64,000 bases of DNA, taken from assembly GCF_035953295.1 (NCBI RefSeq), contig NZ_CP108370.1, positions 7,983,001-8,047,000 on the forward strand. The letters run 5' to 3'. The notes under the pieces are model-generated. The model had not been told where the DNA came from and searched no databases. It saw only the letters and a program-made list of their open reading frames with translations. The position numbers were made by a program, and so were the translations under genes. Of this stretch, positions 50,755 through 59,649 are shown in pieces. The stretch comes from Streptomyces sp. NBC_01335 (GTDB lineage Bacteria > Actinomycetota > Actinomycetes > Streptomycetales > Streptomycetaceae). How positions within the stretch are numbered: position 1 is the first letter of the stretch; each line of letters opens with the position of its first letter.

Positions 50755-51827
50755 CGGCCGGGCTCCCGTCCGGTACCGGGGGAGGGCCAGGTCAGGAAGC
50801 CCAGGCCGGCCGCCCCGGCGCGGGCGGGATCGGGCCGTCCGGTGGCCCGGGAGGCGCACCGCGCGACGACGTCCAGCAACCGGGCCGGAGGCAGCGCGAC
50901 GAGCGGGAACCCCCAGCCCTGCCCCAGCCACTTCAGCTCCGCTTCGCCGAACTCGCCGAGAGCGGCGAGTTCACGCCGCGCCGCCGCGTCGGGTCCGCGC
51001 CACCGGTCGCGTACCGGCACCGCCCGGGCCAGGCCGTGGACCTTGCCCACGGGGAGACCGGCGTCGACCACCCTGGTGGACGGAAACGCGTCGCGGGCAC
51101 GCCGGACGAGGAGCACCCCGTGGGCGTCCGCGTCGTGCAGCACGATCACCGGCCCCCGCGGCGCCAGGCCCACGGCCTCGTCGAGGGTCCGGACGAGCGC
51201 CAGGCCGTAGTGGCCGGCCACGCCCTCCGCCGCGAGGAACGCGACGATCGACGGATCGGGGCAGAGCAGGACCCCGTCGGCCCCGGCGCCCCGAGCGGGC
51301 TTCTGCGGCGAGATCGGCACGCCGTACGGGTTCCGTTCCCGCACCGGCTCGTCCACCAGGCCGGGCGGCAGCTCGCCGTACACCCTGAGCCACGGGGCGA
51401 GGACCGCCGAGCGGAACGCGTCGCGATCCACCGGCGGGACGCCCCGTCCCACCCCGGCACCGCGTGCGACGACCACCGACAGCGACACCAGCAGGAAGAC
51501 CGCCCCGGTGAAGAAGGCCGGCACGAAGGGGACCAGGACACCGGCGAGCAGCAGGGCGACGCCCCCGACGGCCAGCAGCGGGTTCCAGACCGCGCCGAGG
51601 GCGCTGGTCCGCAGCGAACGACGCGAGAGGGCGTACCACAGCTGACCGGGGGCGACCGCGACGTGACCCTCGGCCGACAGCGCGGCCATCACCCGCCGCA
51701 CCCGCAGGTCGCTGAGACCCAGCGTGTTGGTCTTCGGATCCAGTGCGTAGAGGCGCCGGCAGTACGCGCACCTGTTGCCGGGGCGTTCCTTGCGGAGCAA
51801 CTGGTGCTCGCAGTGCGGACAGATCAC
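50751..51827 (-). CDS. Zinc-ribbon, membrane-anchored TOPRIM-like protein A
   Basis: A 358-residue paralogue of the next gene. The zinc ribbon is VICPHCEHQLLRKE and RCAYCRRLYALDP, with Cys at positions 3, 6, 20 and 23, exactly as in protein B. DLRVRRVMAALSAEGHVAVA then APGQLWYALSRR form the winged-helix-like part. Two spans lie at about 84-122. GVLLCPDPSIVAFLAAEGVA (185-204) and PVIVLHDADAHGVLLVRRAR (226-245) are the TOPRIM-like strands with an intact D-A-D. VYGELPPGLVDEP and the end GLGFLTWPSPGTG are shared motifs. GTG at 51827 overlaps the preceding stop. I know of no described function. Confidence 0.65.
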   Translation of the reverse strand: MICPHCEHQLLRKERPGNRCAYCRRLYALDPKTNTLGLSDLRVRRVMAALSAEGHVAVAPGQLWYALSRRSLRTSALGAVWNPLLAVGGVALLLAGVLVPFVPAFFTGAVFLLVSLSVVVARGAGVGRGVPPVDRDAFRSAVLAPWLRVYGELPPGLVDEPVRERNPYGVPISPQKPARGAGADGVLLCPDPSIVAFLAAEGVAGHYGLALVRTLDEAVGLAPRGPVIVLHDADAHGVLLVRRARDAFPSTRVVDAGLPVGKVHGLARAVPVRDRWRGPDAAARRELAALGEFGEAELKWLGQGWGFPLVALPPARLLDVVARCASRATGRPDPARAGAAGLGFLTWPSPGTGREPGR

Positions 51828-52267
51828 CGGCGGGCCTCCAACCTTGGTGCCACCCGGCGCAGCCGGCCCGCCAGCCGCTCCCGGACCGTGGCCGGGGCGA
51901 CGCCGTGGACGTTCTGGCGCTCCTCCGCGGAACGCAGGGGCACTTGCAGGGCACGGAAGGCGGTGGTGGCCTCCGTGGCGAGCGCCCCGCCGCGAGGCCC
52001 TGGCGGCTCCCCGCCGAGGGCCCGGCACTCCGCCTCCGCGGCGGTGATCGCGTGCGGCCGCTCCGGGGCCGTCGCCGCGTCCCCCACCAGACAGTGGGCG
52101 AACCGGCCGTCGTCGATGAAGGGGATCGTCCCGCCGCCGGGACCCGGCGGGCGGCAGTCGTCACGGTCGACGGCGGCGACGGAGCCGTCCCGTCGCACAT
52201 GGTTGAGGCGGACACCACGGGGCAGCGCCCCGCGTACCGGGTCCGGTATCTCCCCGCCCGCGCCCAT
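51824..52267 (-). CDS. Unknown 147-residue protein, first gene of the 46-52 kb operon
   Basis: A protein of 147 residues without a recognised domain. It contains IPFIDDGRFAHCLVGDAATA, then HAITAAEAECRALGGEPPGP and a basic C-terminal helix (VRERLAGRLRRVAPRLEARR). No membrane segment. The chosen ATG (MGAGGEIPDPVRG) has GGGAGG six bases upstream. The frame stays open for another 2 kb upstream as a shadow of the MFS gene. Its GTGA overlap with the next gene makes it the head of a coupled series. Confidence 0.6.
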   Translation of the reverse strand: MGAGGEIPDPVRGALPRGVRLNHVRRDGSVAAVDRDDCRPPGPGGGTIPFIDDGRFAHCLVGDAATAPERPHAITAAEAECRALGGEPPGPRGGALATEATTAFRALQVPLRSAEERQNVHGVAPATVRERLAGRLRRVAPRLEARR

Positions 52268-52531
52268 CGCGCCTCCCCCTGCCCCCGTGACGCGCGGCGC
52301 GCGCGTCACGAGGGAATCGTAGGGCCGGACGGGGCCCGAGCGGGAGGCGTGAGCACGTCTCTCCGGTGAAGTCGCGGTGAACGGGAGGTGCGAGGGGCGG
52401 ACGAACGGCGCGGTGGACGGCCGACGGGCGCCCGAATGGCGGCACCCAGGCCCGGGGCCTACCGTCGAACGGGTAACGCGTCCGGCCCGCCCGGGCCGTG
52501 GACGCCGCCGTCGGCAGACGTGAGTACTGAT

Positions 52532-54211
52532 ATGACGGACTCTTCCGCGCACGTCGCGCATCTGGCCGCGCCCCGCAACGAGGGACGCGGCAAAGGCATG
52601 GCACTCCTGGTCATCACCTCGTGCCAGCTGATGGTCGTGCTCGACATCACCATCGTCAACATCGCGCTCCCGCACATCCAGACCGCACTGGGCTTCAGCA
52701 CCGAGAACCTCTCGTGGGTGATCAACGCCTACACCCTGACGTTCGGTGGACTGCTCCTGCTCGGCGGACGGCTGGGAGACATCCTCGGACGTCGCAGGGT
52801 CTTCATCTTCGGCGTCCTGCTCTTCGTGTTCGCCTCCCTCCTCGGCGGTCTGTCGCAGGAGTCCTGGCAATTGCTCGCCGCCCGCGCGCTCCAGGGCGTC
52901 GGCGGCGCCATCGCGTCCCCCACGGCACTGTCGCTGATCACCACGACCTTCCGTGAAGGACCCGAAAGGAACAGGGCGTTCGGCGTCTTCGCCGCCGTCT
53001 CCGCGGGCGGCAGCGCGATCGGCCTGCTCGCCGGCGGCCTGCTGGTGGAGTGGCTCGACTGGCGGTGGATCTTCTTCGTCAACGTGCCGATCGGCCTGCT
53101 GATCGCACTGGCCACCCCCCGCTACATCCCGGAGTCCGTACGCCACCCTGGCCACTTCGACGTCCTCGGCGCACTCACCTCCACCCTCGGCATGGTGCTG
53201 CTCGTCTACGGCTTCATCCGGGCCTCGGAGGACGGCTGGAGCGACACGGTCACCCTCGGGGCCTTCGCGGCCGCCGTGGTGCTGCTCGCCGCGTTCATCG
53301 CCGTCGAGCAGCGGTCGAAACAACCGATCACCCCGCTCTGGATGTTCCGCGACCGCAACCGCGCGGGCACCTACGGCATCATGCTGTCGCTGTCCGCCGC
53401 GATGTTCGGCATGTTCTTCTTCCTGACCCTGTTCGTGCAGAACGTCCTCGGCTTCAGCCCGCTGCGCGCCGGTCTCGCCTTCCTCCCGGTGAGCGCCATC
53501 ATCGCGGTCGGCGCCGGATTCGCCTCCCAACTGCTGCCCAGGTGGGGGCCGAAACCGTTCATGGTGACGGGCGCGGTGCTGGCGGCGGCGGGACTCGGCT
53601 GGCTGACCCTGACCGACGCCAACAGCACCTATCTGGGCAGCCTGCTCGGCCCGGTGCTCGTCTTCGGCTTCGGCATGGGACTCCAGTTCGTCTCGCTGAC
53701 CCTGATGGCGGTCTCCGGCGTCCGCCCCAAGGAAGCGGGCGCGGCCTCCGGCATCCTCAACGCCACCCAGCAGGTCGGCGGTTCGCTCGGCCTCTCCATC
53801 CTGGTCACGGTCTTCGGCACCGCGAGCCGCAACGAGGCCACCGACCAGATCCCGAAGTTCATGCAGGAGGCGACCCCCGCGCAGCAACTGGAGTTCCGCA
53901 GGACCGGCGAACTCCCGCCGCCCTGGGGCAACGAGGTGCTGACGTCCGGCGTGTCCGCCGCCTTCGTCGTCGCGGCCGTGCTCGCCGTACTCGCCGCACT
54001 GATCTCCCTCTTCGTCATCCAGGTCCGCGCCTCCGACCGCGAACGGCTCCAGGGCGGCATGGCCCCCGCGACGGACGAGGACGAGGACGTCGCGGTGGGG
54101 ACGGGTACGCGTACGGGGACGGCCGCCGAACGGGACGGTGCGGCGCTCGGGGACGGTACGGGGCTCCGGGACCGTGCGCCGGACGACGGACCGGCGCCAC
54201 CGGGGACCTGA
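52532..54211 (+). CDS. MFS drug exporter, DHA2 (14-TM) family
   Basis: A 559-residue proton-coupled exporter of the EmrB/QacA type. Motif D1 is VVLDITIVNIALPHIQTALG, motif A is LLGGRLGDILGRRRVF, and motif C is AVSAGGSAIGLLAGGLLVEW. It ends in a long acidic, Gly/Thr-rich soluble tail (residues 500-559) after the last span. ATG at 52532 is taken; GTG at 52520 is in frame and equally weak in ribosome-binding site. No regulator is next to it. It is divergent from the TOPRIM-like operon across about 265 bases. Confidence 0.92.
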   Translation: MTDSSAHVAHLAAPRNEGRGKGMALLVITSCQLMVVLDITIVNIALPHIQTALGFSTENLSWVINAYTLTFGGLLLLGGRLGDILGRRRVFIFGVLLFVFASLLGGLSQESWQLLAARALQGVGGAIASPTALSLITTTFREGPERNRAFGVFAAVSAGGSAIGLLAGGLLVEWLDWRWIFFVNVPIGLLIALATPRYIPESVRHPGHFDVLGALTSTLGMVLLVYGFIRASEDGWSDTVTLGAFAAAVVLLAAFIAVEQRSKQPITPLWMFRDRNRAGTYGIMLSLSAAMFGMFFFLTLFVQNVLGFSPLRAGLAFLPVSAIIAVGAGFASQLLPRWGPKPFMVTGAVLAAAGLGWLTLTDANSTYLGSLLGPVLVFGFGMGLQFVSLTLMAVSGVRPKEAGAASGILNATQQVGGSLGLSILVTVFGTASRNEATDQIPKFMQEATPAQQLEFRRTGELPPPWGNEVLTSGVSAAFVVAAVLAVLAALISLFVIQVRASDRERLQGGMAPATDEDEDVAVGTGTRTGTAAERDGAALGDGTGLRDRAPDDGPAPPGT

Positions 54212-54219
54212 CCGGCGCT

Positions 54220-54279
54220 CCTCGCCCCTGTGCATGTCCTCCGGCCGGCCACGGTCCAAGGACATGCACGGGGGCGAGG
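54220..54279. terminator. 21-bp hairpin between convergent genes
   Basis: 54220-54240 (beginning CCTCGCCCCTG) pairs with 54259-54279 over 21 positions, all Watson-Crick but for one T-G pair, around an 18-base loop. It lies 8 bases past the MFS stop and 25 before the next gene's stop on the other strand: a bidirectional terminator. Confidence 0.75.
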
Positions 54280-54304
54280 CGTCATGAGGGTGCGGCAGGG
54301 GAGT

Positions 54305-54778
54305 TCAGTGCGTGGCGAGGGTGTCCGTCCCCATGTCCAGCCGCATGGCGTCGCGTACCTCGGCGAGCGCGTCCATGACGTCGACGAAGGCGCGCTCACA
54401 GCGGGCGTCACCGTCCACCACTCCGGCACCCGCCTCGTCCCGCAGCCTGCGCACGCTCCGGAAGTAGCGCAGGGCGGGTTCGACGACGGCGCGCGGCGCG
54501 AAAACCTCCAGCTGATAGCGGAGTTCGTAGCACTTGGCGAAGCTCTGCCGGGCACGGACCTGACGGTCGGCGTCGGTCGGTGTCCGGTCGAGTATCAGGA
54601 GTTGCAGCTCGCCGCGTACCTGGGAGAGCGTCCCGAGGTAGGCCCCGTACAGTTCGCGCCTGCTACGCCGCCACTCGCCGGCCGCCTCACGTCGGTCCTT
54701 GCGGGTCTCGATCAACAGCGTCGAGCCCATGGCGATCACCGCACCGAGAAGCGTGGCCACCAGCGTCATCCATTCCAT
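54305..54778 (-). CDS. Membrane-anchored hypothetical protein
   Basis: A 157-residue protein. One N-terminal membrane segment (MTLVATLLGAVIAMGSTLLI) is followed by a basic helical domain (ETRKDRREAAGEWRRSRREL, then YGAYLGTLSQVRGELQLLIL) and a charged helical C-terminus. It resembles the many streptomycete proteins with a single N-terminal span and a cytoplasmic coiled region whose function is unknown. ATG at 54778 starts directly before the span. Confidence 0.7.
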   Translation of the reverse strand: MEWMTLVATLLGAVIAMGSTLLIETRKDRREAAGEWRRSRRELYGAYLGTLSQVRGELQLLILDRTPTDADRQVRARQSFAKCYELRYQLEVFAPRAVVEPALRYFRSVRRLRDEAGAGVVDGDARCERAFVDVMDALAEVRDAMRLDMGTDTLATH

Positions 54779-54905
54779 GTCCGGACACGGTAGGGAGACC
54801 GGGTGATCCACGCCAGGGTGTTACGCGGCCCGCGCGTGCCAGGGTCGGCCGCGCAGGGAGTACGGGCAGCGGTCGGGTGCGGTGCGCTGCGGGGGGAGCG
54901 GAGCC

Positions 54906-55088
54906 TCAGCCGAAGCCGAAGACGCGTGCGAGGAAGAAGGCGGCGAAGAACGCCGCGCCCACCAGGACGACGGCAGCCCAGACGGCCGGGTGTTCCCACA
55001 TGCCTCCGTCCGCCCGCTCCTGGTGCGCCTCACCGATGCAGCCTTCGGCCGGCGGTGTCTCTCCCGGGGGATTCAGTGCGGTAGTCAT
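54906..55088 (-). CDS. Small membrane protein, DUF6480-like
   Basis: A 60-residue protein. The N-terminus MTTALNPPGETPPAEGCIGE contains the P-P-G-E-T-P-P-A-E string characteristic of DUF6480 proteins. The C-terminus is one membrane span (AVVLVGAAFFAAFFLARVF). Function is unknown. It lies about 130 bases downstream of an SDR gene on the same strand. Confidence 0.7.
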   Translation of the reverse strand: MTTALNPPGETPPAEGCIGEAHQERADGGMWEHPAVWAAVVLVGAAFFAAFFLARVFGFG

Positions 55089-55212
55089 GCATCAACGGTC
55101 TCTCCACCCGGGCCCCGGCGCACGCCGTGGCACTGCCGGTCGCCGGGGCGGGCCGCGCGGTGCGGGGTGGCTCGCGGGACCGGCGGCCGGGCTGCGGGGC
55201 TCCCGCCCCCGG

Positions 55213-56094
55213 TCACTCCCGCCCGTCGGCCGCGCGGGCGGCCCGCCCGCCCGCGCCCAGCAGTCCGGTGGCCTCGAACCTGGCCCGCTCCTCCAGGCGC
55301 GGCAGCTGCCGCCGGGACACCCAGGTGACCAGCGACGGCAGCAAAGGGCGTACGGGCTGCGCCAGCCGCAGCCACGGCGGCGCGTACACCGAGGGTGAGC
55401 GGCGCTCGACACCGCGCACCAGCCACCCGGCGACCTGCTCCACCGGGTGGACCCGGCGGGCCGGGGGAGGCATGTGCCCGCGCAGCTCGCGCAGCACGTC
55501 GTACCGGTCGGCATCGCGGATCATGTCGGTACTCACCCAGCTCAGATAGGCGATGCCGACGCCCACCCGGCGGTGGGCGAGCTCGGCCCGCAGGGACTGC
55601 GCGAAAGACTCGACGCCCGCCTTGGAGGCGCAGTAGGCGCTCATCATCGGGGCCGCGCCGAACGAGGCGGTCGAGGCGATCTGGAGGAAGTAGCCGTGCG
55701 TCGCGAGCAGCCCCGGCAGGAACGCGCGTGCGGTGACGGCGCTGCCGACGAGGTTGACCTCGACGACCCGGCGCCAGCTCACGGGGTCCGACGTACCGAA
55801 GGGGCCGCCCTCGGCCACTCCGGCGTTCGCCACCACGATCGACGCGGGGCCGAGGCGCGCGGAGATCTCGTACGCCACGCGTTCCATGGCCGCGTCGTCC
55901 GTGACGTCCACCTCGAAGCAGTGCGCCTCCGTCTCCAGGGCCCCCGCCACTCTCTCCAGCGTCTCCCCTTCGCGTCCGAGCAGGGCGAGCCGCACGCCCC
56001 GGCGCGCGAGTTCCCTCGCCACCCCGGCACCCACCCCGCGCGCCGCTCCGGTGACGACCGCGAGCCGCCCTTCCAGCGGATTCCTGTCGAGCAT
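55213..56094 (-). CDS. SDR-family oxidoreductase
   Basis: A 293-residue short-chain dehydrogenase. Cofactor motif VVTGAARGVGAGVARELARR, then VVANAGVAEGG, catalytic Ser in QIASTASFGAAP and Y-x-x-x-K in MSAYCASKAGVES. After the normal 220-residue core there is a C-terminal extension of about 60 residues with amphipathic Trp/Pro/Arg segments (SVYAPPWLRLAQPVRPLLPS), seen in membrane-associated lipid or fatty-acid SDRs. GAGGAGG precedes the ATG at 56094. Confidence 0.9.
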   Translation of the reverse strand: MLDRNPLEGRLAVVTGAARGVGAGVARELARRGVRLALLGREGETLERVAGALETEAHCFEVDVTDDAAMERVAYEISARLGPASIVVANAGVAEGGPFGTSDPVSWRRVVEVNLVGSAVTARAFLPGLLATHGYFLQIASTASFGAAPMMSAYCASKAGVESFAQSLRAELAHRRVGVGIAYLSWVSTDMIRDADRYDVLRELRGHMPPPARRVHPVEQVAGWLVRGVERRSPSVYAPPWLRLAQPVRPLLPSLVTWVSRRQLPRLEERARFEATGLLGAGGRAARAADGRE

Positions 56095-56570
56095 GGTGCC
56101 CTCCTCGGCTGTACGGGCGAGGACCGGGCGTGCCCGGTCCGGCGGCGGTCCGCCGCCCGTTCCACCCAAACACGCCGGCCCGGATCGGGCTCGCGCTGAG
56201 GGCCGGCCGCCCAGGGGGCCGACCGGGGGCGTACGCCGCCGGGTGACCGCACCACGTACACGGGGGCGGGTGACCCGCCGCGCAAGGGAAACCGGGCCCG
56301 GTGGACCGTGGGGCGGCGCCGGCAGCCGTACTTTGAACGTTTGTGAAGCGCACGCAAATCTGTGGCTCGTCCGCTCCTCCGTCACGCAGGGCCAGTTGTG
56401 GATCACGGCGACATTCAGAAAGCGCTTGTCGTCTCGGTGACCGTTGAGCGGTGACTCCATTTCCGCCTGGTCAAAGGGCAGTTCGACGCGGCCTCGGCGC
56501 TCTGGTCGGCAACTCGGCGACCCGCATAGGTTCCCGCTCGGTCGTACATCCTTACGAGTCGAGGAACCCT
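56095..56570. other. Divergent region before the S8 peptidase remnant
   Basis: A 476-base region with no gene. It contains GAAAGCGCTTGT at 56418-56429, a LacI-type operator, and a segment just before 56571 that looks like an ordinary streptomycete 5' leader of a secreted peptidase. Confidence 0.45.
56418..56429. promoter_or_regulatory. LacI-type operator near the S8 peptidase remnant
   Basis: GAAAGCGCTTGT has the perfect centre AAGCGCTT (56420-56427) and matches the reversed element at 16049-16060 in 11 of 12 bases. It may have controlled the peptidase gene before it was lost. Confidence 0.4.
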
Positions 56571-56968
56571 TTGACCACCAAACCCACCGGCAGACACGTC
56601 CTGCCGGTCATCGGAGCAGTCCTGCCGGCCGCCGTGGCGATCCCGTCGGCGTCCGGCGCCGCGTCCACCACCTCCAGCTCCGTCCCGAGCACCCTTGCCG
56701 CCGGTCCCGGAAGATCTCCATCGTTACCCTGGTGACGGGCGACAAGGTCACCGTGACCACGAAGGGAAGCCTTCCCGCGGCGATATCGGTCGTGGGGCCG
56801 GACGGCGGGGAAGCCGAAGCGAGCATCACCAGCGTCGGCGACGACACCTTCGTCCATCCCGCAGCCGTACGTCCCTACCTGGCCTCCGGGCTGATCAACC
56901 AACGGCTCTTCAACGTCACCCGGTTGATCTCGGACGGCTACGACGACGCGCACATGGCGCACGTGCCG
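56571..56968 (+). pseudogene. Truncated, frameshifted S8 (subtilisin-like) peptidase
   Basis: A TTG start at 56571 opens a signal peptide (RHVLPVIGAVLPAAVAIPSA) in one frame. After about 130 bases the reading continues in the next frame as KISIVTLVTGDKVTVTTKGS, then GDDTFVHPAAVRPYLASGLI and NQRLFNVTRLISDGYDDAH. This is the propeptide of the large streptomycete S8 peptidases, which normally run to over 1,000 residues. The homology stops at about 56968 and no catalytic domain follows. So the gene is both frameshifted and cut off, at the left edge of a foreign segment. Confidence 0.75.
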
Positions 56969-57146
56969 CTCGCTGGTTCTCTTGGGGTAGACGGTCTCGG
57001 GAGTCGAGAAAGAGCGATGGCGGTGCAGGTCAGCGGCGGGCGCCCCTGCCACCACCTGAGTGCGACACGTGTTGCGCACCGCGACGGCCTGCCGCAGCTA
57101 TCCTGAGTCGCTGCCAGCAAGCGGTGACGAACATCTGTCGTGGGGG

Positions 57147-57827
57147 ATGGCTGTGGCAATCGAGATGATCCCGGACCGTCCTGGGCGGGAAGTTGCCTTC
57201 GAACCGCTTCTTGATGAGCTGTTGGAGATCTTCAGCCCGTCCTGGGTTCTTCCGGACCGGATGACGGGAGAGCACCAGCATCATCGCTGCGAGGTCAAAC
57301 GTTGGGAGATCGGTCGGGCCGTTGAAGAAGACCCTGACCTCACCAGCCAGCACTCTGACATCCTGATGAACGCGGCCGTGCATGACCAGTGCCGAAGCGG
57401 CATCAACCAGCTCATCAAGCCTCTGGTCAAGGACCTCGGGCACCGCTGGGCGCAGGAGCAGATCATCCATTACGTCCGTGCTGGCTCGGACGCGCAGAAG
57501 GTCGGGGCAACGATGGCCTGGTATTTCTCCAGGCCACCTCTCCGATACGCATCAATGGACGACGTGAAGAACCAGGTACCCACTCCGGAGAGCAAGGCAG
57601 CTCTGGACGCGCTGTCCGATCTGCGCGCCGACTACCGAGACGCGGTCTTGGTTGCCTTCCTAGCCTGCGAGGACCCCGGAACTCGCCAGGACCTGTCCTT
57701 GTGGATCTCTCTGGACTCGTCCGCCTATCCGGGCGTCCTTCAGGCCGATCACGAGCGGGCCAAGAGTCTTATCCTGGCTGATCCGGAGCACTACCGGTTG
57801 ATGCTCCAACGTTCCGGCCAGGGCTGA
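57147..57827 (+). CDS. Unknown helical protein in a low-GC island
   Basis: A 226-residue protein without a recognised family. It looks all-helical, e.g. FEPLLDELLEIFSPSWVLPD, GINQLIKPLVKDLGHRWAQE, GATMAWYFSRPPLRYASMDD and AVLVAFLACEDPGTRQDLSL, a HEAT-like rhythm. Its GC content is clearly below that of its neighbours and its codons are less G/C-biased, which suggests recent transfer. It lies between a truncated peptidase and the remnant of a transposon protein next to an IS. An ATG at 57147 follows a G-rich stretch (TGGGGG). Such orphan genes next to mobile remnants are often cargo; a defence role is possible but unproven. Confidence 0.6.
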   Translation: MAVAIEMIPDRPGREVAFEPLLDELLEIFSPSWVLPDRMTGEHQHHRCEVKRWEIGRAVEEDPDLTSQHSDILMNAAVHDQCRSGINQLIKPLVKDLGHRWAQEQIIHYVRAGSDAQKVGATMAWYFSRPPLRYASMDDVKNQVPTPESKAALDALSDLRADYRDAVLVAFLACEDPGTRQDLSLWISLDSSAYPGVLQADHERAKSLILADPEHYRLMLQRSGQG

Positions 57828-57882
57828 GGCCCGATCAACGCCGTCGCGGCTGGTCTGATGGGGGTGACTGGGGGTAATGCGG

Positions 57883-58058
57883 TCATCGGTTGAGCTGGGC
57901 CATCAGCTCACGGTTGGCCGCGCGTGCGGCAGCGAGGTCCTCACCCCGTTCCGCGAGCTCCGCGCTGAGGTCGAGGACCTGCTGCTCCAACTCGCCGATC
58001 CGGCGCGTGAGCGTTTCGATGTCAGCGGGGGCGCCAAGCCCGGGTCTGTCAAACGAGC
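57883..58058 (-). pseudogene. C-terminal remnant of a DUF6262-type transposon protein
   Basis: The minus frame ending at 57883 reads GLGAPADIETLTRRIGELEQ, then QVLDLSAELAERGEDLAAAR and AANRELMAQLNR before its stop. This coiled-coil end is typical of DUF6262 proteins that accompany Tn554-like recombinases. The frame is cut by the ISL3 element at 58059 and no upstream part appears on the other side of it. Confidence 0.65.
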
Positions 58059-58085
58059 GGCTCTGTTTCGTAGTCGGTGGTGACG
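58059..58085 (+). repeat. Left terminal inverted repeat of the ISL3 element
   Basis: 27 bases, beginning GGCTCTGTTTCG and ending GGTGGTGACG, identical to the reverse complement of 59650-59676. With two mismatches, the symmetry continues outward through AAACG at 58051-58055. Confidence 0.9.
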
Positions 58086-58093
58086 TTGGGTGC

Positions 58094-59622
58094 CTATGTG
58101 CTCAGCAGGATGCGGTGGCGGAAGAGGTCGAATCCTGCTCGTCCGTGCATCTGGCGCATGATCCTCTTTGTTCGGGTGCTGACGCCTTCGGTGCGGCCGT
58201 TGCTCCAGGGGAGAGTGAGCCCGGCGTTCACGGCGGCGCGGTCGAGTTCGAGCCCGTTGCAGAAGCTGTGCAGGGAGGGCAGGTTGACGCTGCGGACAGT
58301 GGTGATCCACTCGGTGAGCTTGTCGTTGTTGGTCTTGGCCGGGGTCAGGAGCCTGGCGAACTCGCCGATGAGCCGCGCGAGTACGGTCATCTCCGGGCAG
58401 ACCGCGGTGAGGGATCCGAGCACGTCGGTGTCCTTGGTCCGTAGGCGTTCGGGGCGGGTGAGCAGAAGCCGGGCGAGGACGGGTGGTTGTCACGGGACGG
58501 TCGCCTTCGGCGCGACCCTGGTTGAGGTAGCGGACCAGCAGGTTGGCACTGCCGGTGAAGCCGAGTTCCCTGATCTCGTGCAGGAGGTGGGTGACGGGGA
58601 CAGCCGGACCGGCGCCGGCGCAGGTGGTCACGGTAGGGGTCGACCAGGGTGGGCCGGTAGCGGGGGGCGATGCGGTCGGCGGACGGTTCGGGGCTGCGGG
58701 CGTAGCGTTTGACGGTGTTCAGGGCGAGGCCCAGTCTGCGGGCACATTCGAGCAGGCCGACGCCCTGTCCGAGGAGGGTGTGGACTTTGTGCCAGCGTTC
58801 GCGGGTGGTTTGCTCATGGGCGCCGCCGGGACGGGGTGGGTTGGCGGTGGCCCAGCAGGGGGCATGAGCGCGGACCTCGGCCAGGACCTTGTCGCACAGG
58901 TTTTTCCACAGGTGCCAGCGGTCGCTGACCTGCACCGCCTCCGGCAGAGCCCGGCGGATTGCCTCGGCGTAGGTGGCTGAGCCGTCCCGGCACACGACCT
59001 CGACCTCGTCCTTCCCTCGCAGCCATGCGGCCAAAGTGGCGGCTTCGCGGTCGGGCAGGACATCGACGCGTTTCCCGGTCTCGGCGTCGATGATGATCGT
59101 GGCGTAGCGGTGGCGGCGGCGCAGGGCGAAGTCGTCGACCCCGATCACCCGTGGGACGCGCACCGCCGGCCGGGGGATGCGCCGCAGCAGGCGCAGGGCG
59201 GTGGCGTAGGAGAGGGGCGTGGCCAGGTACCGGGTGAGACGGGAGGCCGCCCGGCCGCATAACTCCTTGGCCACCTCCGAGACCTGGCTGGTCAGGCGCG
59301 TGGTGCGGCGCTGAAGGCGCTCGATCAGCCCAGGGACTTGCTCGCGGAAGGTCTGTCGCCGGCAGCCCAGGACCGGGCAGACCAGGCGCCGCACCCGGAC
59401 GCGTACTACGACCCGGCGGCCATCGACCGGCACATCTGCCAACGTCCGAACGTGATACCCGTGCACCTTCTCCGTCGGCACCCCGCATACCGGGCAGGGC
59501 ATCGGAACATCACGGGTTCGGGCGACGACCCGGATCACCTGGCCGCCATCCGCCACATCCTCGATGACCAGAGCAGAGAGCCCTGAAAACACCATTTCTA
59601 CAAGGGAGTTGATATCTCGCAT
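58094..59622 (-). pseudogene. ISL3-family transposase with two frameshifts
   Basis: The frame from the ATG at 59622 encodes an N-terminal zinc finger (CPVCGVPTEKVHGYH, then CPVLGCRRQTF), the first Asp in VIGVDDFALRRRHRY and the second in AVQVSDRWHLWKNL. At about 58610-58620 the reading shifts: GPAVPVTHLLHEIRELGFTG and LLVRYLNQGRAEGDRPVTT follow in another frame. At about 58485 it shifts again into RLIGEFARLLTPAKTNNDKL and LPWSNGRTEGVSTRTKRIMR, the latter with the catalytic Glu. All DDE parts are present but split over three frames, so the enzyme is probably inactive unless these are sequencing errors in a GC-rich run. Confidence 0.85.
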
Positions 59623-59649
59623 ACAACGTTAACGACGGCCATCACGTAC

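Noticed and set aside
51824..54265. 813-residue minus-strand frame spanning the MFS gene
   Set aside because: Only the last 147 residues behave as a gene; the rest is antisense to a clear exporter.
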